Under the pieces are notes generated by a model that worked only from the letters and a program-made list of their open reading frames with translations, had not been told where the DNA came from and ran no database searches. From Luteococcus peritonei (GTDB lineage Bacteria > Actinomycetota > Actinomycetes > Propionibacteriales > Propionibacteriaceae), in assembly GCF_039526385.1 (NCBI RefSeq), contig NZ_BAAAIX010000013.1, positions 186,001-250,000 on the forward strand: a stretch of DNA of 64,000 nucleotides. The letters run 5' to 3'. Numbering within the stretch: the stretch's first letter is position 1; each line of letters starts with the position of its first letter. Below, piece after piece: positions 16,389 to 23,312 of the stretch. The translations under genes were made by a program, and so were the position numbers.

Positions 16389-17038
16389 GCGATGTCCGAG
16401 TGGTGATCGTCGACGACGACGCGCTGGTGCGTGGCGGCCTGCGGCTGATGCTGCGCGGCACCGGCATCGAGGTGGTGGCCGAGCACGACGACGGTGAGGG
16501 CGCCGCGGAGCTGGTGGCCCGGGAGCAGGCCGACGTGGTGCTGATGGACATCCGGATGCCGCGCGTCGACGGCATCACCGCCACCGGCCAGGTGCTCGCC
16601 GCCCGCCCGCAGGCCAAGGTGCTGGTGCTCACCACCTTCGACGCCGACGAACTGGTGGTGCAGGCCATCCGGGCCGGAGCCGCCGGCTTCCTGCTCAAGG
16701 ACACCCCGCCCGAGCGGATCGTCGCCGCGGTGAAGGCGGTCGCCACCGGGGAGCCCGCGATGAGGCCCACCGTGCTGGCCCAGCTGATGGCCAAGGCGGC
16801 GGGAGAGGGCGCCGGCTCCACGACGGCCGACGCCCGGCGCCGGCTGCAGGCGCTCACCCCGCGTGAGCTGGACGTGGCCCGCGCCCTGGCCGACGGGCTG
16901 GCCAATGCCGAGATCGCCGAGGAGCTGGTGCTCTCGGTGCCCACCGTGAAGGCGCACGTCTCCAGCATCATGGCCAAGCTGGGCGCCGAGAACCGGGTGC
17001 AGGCGGCGCTCGTGGTGCACGAGGCGCTGCGCCCCTGA
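16385..17038 (+). CDS. Response regulator, NarL/FixJ (LuxR) family
   Basis: This 217-residue protein has a receiver domain (acidic pocket Asp10-Asp12, phospho-acceptor Asp55 in VVLMDIRMP, Lys in GFLLKDTPPE). A LuxR-type helix-turn-helix follows (LTPRELDVARALADGL, then LSVPTVKAHVSSIMAKLGA). It is the partner of the upstream kinase and probably activates the divergent ABC exporter genes. Confidence 0.94.
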   Translation: MSDVRVVIVDDDALVRGGLRLMLRGTGIEVVAEHDDGEGAAELVAREQADVVLMDIRMPRVDGITATGQVLAARPQAKVLVLTTFDADELVVQAIRAGAAGFLLKDTPPERIVAAVKAVATGEPAMRPTVLAQLMAKAAGEGAGSTTADARRRLQALTPRELDVARALADGLANAEIAEELVLSVPTVKAHVSSIMAKLGAENRVQAALVVHEALRP

Positions 17039-17112
17039 TCCCCCTGCCCTGATCCCCCTGCCCTGAGCCCTGCTGCCCTGAGCCCTGCTGGCCTGATCCC
17101 TGCTTGCCTGTC
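17033..17112. repeat. Degenerate 14-15-bp tandem repeat
   Basis: About five units of the form CCCTGATCCCCCTG or CCCTGAGCCCTGCTG run from the end of the response-regulator gene toward the convergent glucokinase gene. There is no coding signal. It may be slipped-strand expansion of a terminator region. Confidence 0.75.
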
Positions 17113-17137
17113 GGGATCGCCCCGGGTCAGGACACCC

Positions 17138-18091
17138 TCAGGCCTGCACGCCCACCCGGGACAGGTCCGCGGCGCCGATCATCCCGGCCTGGTTGCCCAT
17201 CACGGCCATCCGCAGCTCCGGCTCGCGGCGGTACTTGCGGGCGGTGAGCAGCTTGCGGAAACTCTTGTTCACCGGGGCGGAGAGCAGATCCCCGGCCTCG
17301 CTGACGCCGCCGGCCAGCACGAAGACCTCGGGGTCCAGCACCGCCGCGATCACCGCCATGCCACGCCCGATCCACTCGCCCAGCGTGCTGAAGCAGTCCA
17401 GCGCGGCCGGGTCGCCCTCCTGCGCCGCCATGGTGACGTGCAGGCCGGTGATCTGCTGCACGTCGTCGTGCGCCAGCTCCAGCATCCGCTGTCCCAGGTT
17501 GGGGTCGATCCCGGCCAGCTCGCGGGCCTCGTGCACCAGCGCACTGCCCGAGCCGTAGCGCTCCCAGCAGCCGCGCAGGCCGCAGCCGCAGCGTCGCCCG
17601 TCGGGACGGATGATGAAGTGGCCCAGCTCGCCAGCGAAGCCGTTGGAGCCGCGCACCAGCTTGTCGTCCTGGATGATCGCGCCGCCGATGCCGGTGCCGA
17701 TGGTCAGCACCACCGCGGAGTGGGCGTCCTTGGCGGCGCCGAAACGCGCCTCGGCCCAGCCCGCCGCATTGGCGTCGTTCTCCACGACGGTGGGCAGCCC
17801 GGTGGCGGCCTCGACGATCTGCTGCAGCGGCTCGTTGCGCCAGGCCAGGTTGGGGGCGAAGATCACGTTGGCCCGCTCCTGGTCGACGAAGCCGGCGGCG
17901 CCGATGCCGATCGTGGTGGCGCCGTGCTCGGCGGCCAGGTCCTTGGCCATCTTCGCGATCAGCTCCGCGGTGCGGGCGGTGTCGCTGGCCGGGGTGGGGC
18001 GGCGCAGCTGGGCGACGATCTGGCCCTGCTCGTCCACCACTCCCGCGGCGATCTTGGTCCCGCCGACATCCACTCCGATGGCCAACGACAT
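17138..18091 (-). CDS. ROK-family glucokinase
   Basis: This 317-residue sugar kinase has the ATP-binding motif IGVDVGGTKIAAGVVD and the catalytic Asp in VVENDANAAGWAE. It also has phosphate loop TIGTGIGGAI and the ROK zinc site (GELGH plus CGCGLRGCWE). It should phosphorylate glucose, or a close hexose, with ATP in the cytosol. No N-terminal helix-turn-helix is present, which separates it from NagC/XylR-type ROK repressors. It is transcribed alone and converges with the response-regulator gene. Confidence 0.92.
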   Translation of the reverse strand: MSLAIGVDVGGTKIAAGVVDEQGQIVAQLRRPTPASDTARTAELIAKMAKDLAAEHGATTIGIGAAGFVDQERANVIFAPNLAWRNEPLQQIVEAATGLPTVVENDANAAGWAEARFGAAKDAHSAVVLTIGTGIGGAIIQDDKLVRGSNGFAGELGHFIIRPDGRRCGCGLRGCWERYGSGSALVHEARELAGIDPNLGQRMLELAHDDVQQITGLHVTMAAQEGDPAALDCFSTLGEWIGRGMAVIAAVLDPEVFVLAGGVSEAGDLLSAPVNKSFRKLLTARKYRREPELRMAVMGNQAGMIGAADLSRVGVQA

Positions 18092-18188
18092 GACTGCTCC
18101 TAGGGTCCGGGCTCGCCGGCTGCGGCGACCGGTCCAAGCCTAGGGCCAGCCCCAGCTTTCCGACAGGGTGGTCAGGGGCTGCTGCAGG

Positions 18189-18839
18189 TCACGGCTCCAC
18201 GTCGAAGGCGAGCACGATGCCGTCCTCGGAGGGGAGCCGACGCACCTGGCGCAGGTCGGGCACCAGCACGTCCACCGTCGCCGGGTCGATCTGGTGACCC
18301 ACGCCCACCACCAGTCCGACGCCCGCCGCGCGGGCCGCCTCGACGCCCACCGGGGCATCCTCGAAGACCGCGACGCGCGACGGGTCCAGCCCGAGCAGCT
18401 CGGCGCCGGTGAGGTAGGGCTCGGGGTGCGGCTTGCCCTGCGTCACGTCGTCGACGCTCACCATCTGCGACGGCTCGTGGCCCGCCGCCCGCACCCGGCC
18501 CATGGCCAGCTGGCGCCCCGCCGAGGTCACCACCACCCAGCGGTCCGCCGGCAGGCTCGCCGTCAGCTCAGCGGCTCCCGGGATCGGGTCCACCTCCGTC
18601 GCGTGCTCGATCTCGGCCTGGTCGAGCTCCTGGTAGGCCCGCTCCACGTCCTGCGGCGCCACCAGGCCGGCGATGATGTCCCTGGCCGGGGTCCCGTGCG
18701 GGAAGTCCACCGTCGGGTCGGCCTGCGGCGACCACACCTGCGCCCACTCCCGCCAGATCCGCATCGCGGTGGGCAGCGAGTCCACCAGCACGCCGTCGTT
18801 GTCGAACAGGATCCCGTCCACGGTCACGGTCCGGGTCAT
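18189..18839 (-). CDS. HAD-superfamily phosphatase (subfamily IA)
   Basis: This 216-residue protein has the HAD motifs FDNDGVLVDS (nucleophile and acid/base Asp), VVVTSAGRQL (Thr/Ser), a lysine in GKPHPEPYLTG, and AVFEDAPVGVEAARAAGV. The cap domain resembles sugar-phosphate phosphatases such as 2-deoxyglucose-6-phosphate or glycerol-3-phosphate phosphatases. Asn replaces the more usual Met between the two aspartates, without affecting catalytic residues. ATG 18839 is the family start. The substrate is not determined. Confidence 0.88.
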   Translation of the reverse strand: MTRTVTVDGILFDNDGVLVDSLPTAMRIWREWAQVWSPQADPTVDFPHGTPARDIIAGLVAPQDVERAYQELDQAEIEHATEVDPIPGAAELTASLPADRWVVVTSAGRQLAMGRVRAAGHEPSQMVSVDDVTQGKPHPEPYLTGAELLGLDPSRVAVFEDAPVGVEAARAAGVGLVVGVGHQIDPATVDVLVPDLRQVRRLPSEDGIVLAFDVEP

Positions 18840-18961
18840 CAGGGCAGTCCTCTCGTCGGGTGCCGCCCACGCTACCGGCCCGGTCCCGGCGCCAGGACGG
18901 GCCCACCGCCTCGGCAAGGAACCCGGACGATGGTGGCCAGCCGGGATCGCGGCCGGGGGTC

Positions 18962-19954
18962 TCAGGCCAAGGTGCGGGAGTCGGCGGGGAAGTCCAGGCC
19001 CACCTGGCGCCTGGCCTCGTCCATCACGGTGAGGGCATCGGTGGTGGCCTGCTGGTGCACCGCCGCCAGCGTGGGGTCCTGCACCATCCGCGCGAAGGCC
19101 TGCAGCACATAGGCCTGCTGCGGCAGCGGCTTGTCCACCTGCAGGTCCTCCACCTCGCCGGTGTGGGCGTCGGCCATCCGCAGCCGCTGCGGGTCCGCGA
19201 TCGCGTCCACCAGCAGCGTCGCGTCCTCGCCGGACAGCATGCTGGGCCGGGGATCCACGGTGGTCTTGGAGCAGGAGACGCTGGCGGTGAAGCCGGGGTA
19301 GTCCAGCAGCAGGCTGGTGGCGCCGTCGATGCCGTTGCGCAGCAGCACGCTGGAGGCCTGGATCCGGCCCGGCAGGCCGAACAGGGTGACCAGCGGGTGC
19401 AGGCAGTAGACGCCCAGGTCCATCAGGGCACCGGCCGACATCTCCGGGCGGAAGATGTTCTCCACCCGGCCGGCCAGGAAGTTGTCATAGCGACGCGAGC
19501 GCTGCGCCATGTGCAGTTCCACCTGGCGTACCGGGCCGAGGCTGGGCAGGTAGGAGGTGATCATCCGCCAGCTCGGGTCGTGCACGGTGCGCACCGACTC
19601 CAGCAGCACCACCTGGTTGGCGTGGGCGATGTCCAGCAGGTGCTGCCACTCGGCCAGCGTGGAGCAGGCGGACTTCTCCACGAGCACGTGCTTGCCGGCG
19701 CGTAGCAGCAGCTCGGCCTGGTCGTGGTGCAGGGCATTGGGGGAGGCGATGTAGACCGCGTCGACGTCGGTGGCTCCGGCCAGCTGCTCCAGGTGGTCCA
19801 CCGCGCGCTGGGCGCCATGGCCCGCCGCCCACAGCTGTGCCCGCTCCAGGTCCCGGGAATGGGCGACGGTGTAGACGGCCTCATCGGTGACCGCCACGGC
19901 GTCCACGAACCTGTCCACGATCGAGCTGGTGCCGATCGTCGCGAACCTGACCAC
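18962..19954 (-). CDS. Gfo/Idh/MocA-family oxidoreductase
   Basis: This is a 330-residue NAD(P)-dependent dehydrogenase. The Rossmann motif RFATIGTSSIVDRFVDA is at the N-terminus, with DAVYIASPNALHHDQAELLL and the conserved lysine in GKHVLVEKSAC. A C-terminal substrate domain includes GALMDLGVYCLHPLVTLFG. The start is taken as GTG 19954, five bases after a GGGGGAGG ribosome binding site. The open frame upstream of it has no homology. The likely substrate is a sugar or cyclitol, but it is not known. Confidence 0.88.
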   Translation of the reverse strand: MVRFATIGTSSIVDRFVDAVAVTDEAVYTVAHSRDLERAQLWAAGHGAQRAVDHLEQLAGATDVDAVYIASPNALHHDQAELLLRAGKHVLVEKSACSTLAEWQHLLDIAHANQVVLLESVRTVHDPSWRMITSYLPSLGPVRQVELHMAQRSRRYDNFLAGRVENIFRPEMSAGALMDLGVYCLHPLVTLFGLPGRIQASSVLLRNGIDGATSLLLDYPGFTASVSCSKTTVDPRPSMLSGEDATLLVDAIADPQRLRMADAHTGEVEDLQVDKPLPQQAYVLQAFARMVQDPTLAAVHQQATTDALTVMDEARRQVGLDFPADSRTLA

Positions 19955-20200
19955 TGCTACCTCCCCCGTTGACGAGCCACAGGCTATGGCACCCGGGGTC
20001 AGCCACGGCACATGTCCGTTCCGGAGGTGCCTGAACAACTCACGCTACGGGGTGAACCTGCTTGTCCCCGGGTGATTGCGGGGGTGATGTGGGCCGCGGG
20101 TCGATCGGTTCTGCGATGGCTCGCAGGGTGCTGCCGTAGCCTTGACGGGCCGGACGGCCCGCCAGCCTCCGGTTCAGACTCGGGGAAAGGCACCACAGGC

Positions 20201-21148
20201 ATGCCGAAGAAGAAGGACTCCGCCACCACGGTGGCCCAGGCACCGTTGCCGGTCAGGGCGCGGATGCGCACGCTGGAGAAGCTCTCGCCGCGGCACGCGG
20301 CCAGGGTCGCGGAGCACTACTGGTTCACGGTGCCGCCGGCGCCCAGCGCCAAGCGGCTCAACCGCTTCACCCCCGACGGTGGCGCCCCCTTCTTCCTGAT
20401 GTCGGGCGAGAGCGAGATCCGCGGCGAGAGCTTCGGCCCGGAGGACGGCCCGCTGGCCGTGCTGGTGCACGGCTGGGGCGGCTACTGGCAGCAGCTCGGT
20501 GCCCACGTGCCCGCACTGGTGCAGGCCGGCTATCACGTGGTGGCCTACGACGCCCCCAGCCACGGCGGCTCCACCCACGGCGCGGAGGGCTTCGGGTCGG
20601 GATCGGTGCTGGAGATGGCACAGGCCTTCGGCGCCGTGCTCGACGAGCTGGGACGACGCCCCGCGCTGGTGATGGCCCACTCCATCGGTGCCATGGCCGT
20701 GATGCGCGCCCAGCGTGAGCGCCAGGCCGCCGATGCCTATGTGCTGATCGCGCCCGAGGTGCGCCTCGAGCCCGCCATCGACTGGTTCAGCCAGGTGATC
20801 GGCATGGGTCCCCGCACCCGATCGCTCTTCCTGGAGCGGGTGCAGCAGCGGGTGGGCATCGACCTGTCCGACTTCGACATGACCGCGGACGTGCGCCGCA
20901 CGGTCGCCGGCGCCCAGGTGCCGGCACTGCTGGCCATCCACGACACCGACGATCCCGACACCCCGGCTGCCGAGACCCGCAAGCTGGTGGAGCACTGGCC
21001 GGGCGCCGAGCTGATGCTCACCAACTCGCTGGGGCACCGTCAGGTGATCTGGCACGACGAGGTCAAGAAGCGGGTGGCCGACTTCGTGGCCCGGCTGGAC
21101 ACCACGCCCGGCATCCACGCCCTGCCCACCGACCGCTCGGTCGGCTGA
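20201..21148 (+). CDS. Alpha/beta hydrolase
   Basis: This 315-residue cytosolic hydrolase has the oxyanion motif VLVHGWGGYW, the nucleophile Ser161 in MAHSIGAMAVM, an acidic residue in IHDTDDPDTPA, and the catalytic His in SLGHRQVIWHD. ATG 20201 is chosen because the family sequence starts there. The longer frame upstream has no homology. The substrate is unknown. Confidence 0.88.
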   Translation: MPKKKDSATTVAQAPLPVRARMRTLEKLSPRHAARVAEHYWFTVPPAPSAKRLNRFTPDGGAPFFLMSGESEIRGESFGPEDGPLAVLVHGWGGYWQQLGAHVPALVQAGYHVVAYDAPSHGGSTHGAEGFGSGSVLEMAQAFGAVLDELGRRPALVMAHSIGAMAVMRAQRERQAADAYVLIAPEVRLEPAIDWFSQVIGMGPRTRSLFLERVQQRVGIDLSDFDMTADVRRTVAGAQVPALLAIHDTDDPDTPAAETRKLVEHWPGAELMLTNSLGHRQVIWHDEVKKRVADFVARLDTTPGIHALPTDRSVG

Positions 21149-21158
21149 GAAAAATCGG

Positions 21159-21187
21159 TTGAAGCCCCTTCTGTGCCGGCCTAGCGT
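21159..21187 (+). promoter_or_regulatory. Promoter of the structured RNA
   Basis: A TTGAAG -35 box (21159-21164), a 17-base spacer and a TAGCGT -10 box (21182-21187) fit the actinobacterial vegetative sigma consensus. Transcription would start near 21194, about 28 bases before the short ORF. Confidence 0.65.
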
Positions 21188-21193
21188 GTGGGG

Positions 21194-21372
21194 TACACAA
21201 GGAAGGAGGTGGTCCTGACCGATGAACGACTACAGGACATGTGAGGTGGCTCGCGCCTGAGCGAGCCCGTTCCAGCACGGGACGTGTGGCAATCCCAACG
21301 AGCCACCGGGACCCGCGGGCGCCGGCCCTCGTCCAGCCGGCAGCAGCAGCCGCTGCAGCCCGCGGGTTTTCT
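21194..21372 (+). ncRNA. Structured RNA with 12-codon ORF and terminator
   Basis: The transcript begins after a good promoter and carries an unusually long Shine-Dalgarno match, AAGGAGGTGGTCC (21203-21215). It then has a 12-codon ORF and a closed structure: GGTGGCTCG (21245-21253) pairs perfectly with CGAGCCACC (21299-21307), enclosing a CCCGT/ACGGG hairpin. The 5' strand of the closing stem is the end of the ORF. It ends in a terminator whose arms ACCCGCGGGC (21311-21320) and GCCCGCGGGT (21358-21367) are followed by TTTT. The layout is like a translated leader or small dual-function RNA. No gene follows on the same strand, so it looks like an independent unit. The RNA family is not identified. 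Confidence 0.6.
21222..21260 (+). CDS. 12-residue leader-like peptide (MNDYRTCEVARA)
   Basis: The ATG lies six bases after AAGGAGGTGGTCC, an almost full-length complement of the 16S rRNA 3' end. Codons 8-11 form the 5' strand of the RNA's closing stem, so ribosomes translating it would melt that stem. No gene symbol or function is known to me. It could be a regulatory leader or an uncharacterised micropeptide. Confidence 0.45.
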   Translation: MNDYRTCEVARA

Positions 21373-21444
21373 CCATGCCCGGCCCCGGTCCCACCGCTTC
21401 CGGGGGGGGCGGCAGGCCTGGCCTGCCGCCGGGGCGGACAGCCC

Positions 21445-23148
21445 TCAGACCCCGGAGATGTCCAGCACGGCGGCACGCAGCACGTCCAGCCCCAGACCGC
21501 CCAGGTCCAGCGCGGTGCGGTGGAAGTCCTTCAGGTCGAAGTCCTCACCGCGGGCCTCGCGGGCGGCGCGCACCTCGTCGCGCAGCTGCATCCACAGCCG
21601 CTCGCCCAGCTTGTAGGAGGGCGCCTGGCCGGGCCAGCCGGCATAGCGGTTCACCTCGAAGCTGGCGAAGGCCTCGTCCATGAAGACGTACCGGTTGAAG
21701 TAGGCCCAGGCCTTGTCGAAGTCCCAGCTGCCGCCGCCCACCTCCTCGGGGGCCTCCAGGCCGCAGTGCAGGCCGATGTCGATCACCACGCGCACCGCGC
21801 GCAGCATCTGCGCGTCGAGCATGCCCATCAGGTGGCCCGGGTCGTCCAGATGGCCCAGGTCTGCCATCAGCCACTCGGAGTAGAGCGCCCAGCCCTCGCC
21901 GTGGCCGCTCACCCAGCAGCCCAACCGACGCCAGCGGTTCAACAGCTCGGCCCGGTAGGTGGTCTGGCCGATCTGCAGGTGGTGGCCCGGGACGCCCTCG
22001 TGGTAGACGGTGGTCAGTTCGCGCCAGGTGGTGAAGCGTTCCACCCCCTCGGGCACCGACCACCACATCCGGCCAGGCCGCGAGAAGTCCTCGCTGGGGC
22101 CGGTGTAGTAGATGCCGCCGTCCTGGGTGGCCGCGATGCAGCACTCGATGCGACGGATCGGCTCGGGGATGTCGAAGTGGACGTCGGCCAGTTCCGCCAC
22201 CGCCCGGTCTGCGGTCTGCTGCATCCAGGCCTGCAACGCCTCGGTGCCGTGCAGGGCGTAGCGCTCGTCGGCGTCCAGCAGCTCGACGGCCTGCTCGATG
22301 CTGGCGCCGGGACGGATCCGCTCCGCCGTCTCCTGCTCCAGGCGACGGATCCGCTCCACCTCCGCCAGCCCCCAGTGGTAGGTCTCGGCCAGGTCGATCC
22401 GGGCACCGAGCGCAGCCCGGGAGAAGTAGCGGTAGCGCTCGGCCCCCACGCCGTCGGCCTCCACGGCCTCGGCCATGATGTCGGTGCGCAACCGTGCCGC
22501 GGCCTGCCGGTAGCTGCGCCGGGCGGTCTCCACGGCGCGCGCCAGGTCTGCCGCCACGTCGGCGGGCAGCGGGCCCTCGTCGGTGCGCGCACCATCGCGC
22601 AGTCCGTCGAAGAAGCCGCCCTCGGCCACCCAGGCCTCCACCTGGCCGGCCAGCTGCTCCACCTGGCGACGGGCCGGGCGGATGTCCTGCTCGATGCTGG
22701 CCTGCTGCGAGATGAACCAGGTGATCACCGCCGTCGGGACGGCCCGCAGGCGCCGGATGATGGTGCGCCAGTCTTCCACGGTGGCGGTGGGCATCTGGTC
22801 GTAGACCGCGCGGATGGCGTGCAGGCCGGAGGTGATGTTGTTGATGCCGAGCAGGTCCAGGCCCTGCTCGTGCATCTCGACCTCCAGGCCCAGCCGCTCC
22901 CGCATGGCCGCGATGGTCACCTTGTCCACCACGTCCACCGGGGTGGCGGCGGCCAGCCTGGCGAGGGTCTCGCGGTTCAGCTCGTCCATCACCCCCTGAC
23001 CGGCGGGGGAGAAGTCGTCGTACTCGTCCTGGCGCAGCGGGCTGCCCACCTCGGTCAGCGCGATCGGACTCATCTGCAGCGCCCTCTCGAAGTGCTCGTC
23101 GGCGATGACGTCGACCTCGGTCCTGGGGCGTCGGGGTGCGGTGCTCAC
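21445..23148 (-). CDS. DUF885 family peptidase-like protein
   Basis: This 567-residue protein belongs to the DUF885 family, which is related to zinc carboxypeptidases/oligopeptidases. The putative metal site is HEGVPGHHLQ (His383, Glu384, His389/His390), followed by GHGEGWALYSEWLM. No signal peptide is seen, so it is probably cytosolic. The start is taken as GTG 23148: a TATCCT -10-like box (23161-23156) sits seven bases upstream and no ribosome binding site is present, which suggests a leaderless transcript. An in-frame start at 23181 is the alternative. Confidence 0.85.
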   Translation of the reverse strand: MSTAPRRPRTEVDVIADEHFERALQMSPIALTEVGSPLRQDEYDDFSPAGQGVMDELNRETLARLAAATPVDVVDKVTIAAMRERLGLEVEMHEQGLDLLGINNITSGLHAIRAVYDQMPTATVEDWRTIIRRLRAVPTAVITWFISQQASIEQDIRPARRQVEQLAGQVEAWVAEGGFFDGLRDGARTDEGPLPADVAADLARAVETARRSYRQAAARLRTDIMAEAVEADGVGAERYRYFSRAALGARIDLAETYHWGLAEVERIRRLEQETAERIRPGASIEQAVELLDADERYALHGTEALQAWMQQTADRAVAELADVHFDIPEPIRRIECCIAATQDGGIYYTGPSEDFSRPGRMWWSVPEGVERFTTWRELTTVYHEGVPGHHLQIGQTTYRAELLNRWRRLGCWVSGHGEGWALYSEWLMADLGHLDDPGHLMGMLDAQMLRAVRVVIDIGLHCGLEAPEEVGGGSWDFDKAWAYFNRYVFMDEAFASFEVNRYAGWPGQAPSYKLGERLWMQLRDEVRAAREARGEDFDLKDFHRTALDLGGLGLDVLRAAVLDISGV

Positions 23149-23312
23149 GCAGGGGAGGATACGCGGCCGAGGTTGCAGCACTCGGCCTTGGGACGCCGTC
23201 CGCGTGGCGCAGTGGTTGGACCAAGGGGGGGTGCCGCGGAAGCCCTTGGTGGGCTAGTTTTCGGATCACGTGGTCGGCGAGGGCGCCGGCCAGACCCCAC
23301 GGAGGACCCCCC

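Noticed and set aside
17033..17112. Short peptide-encoding repeat
   Set aside because: The repeat units are 14-15 bases with variable length, the frame is not kept and no start codon is present.
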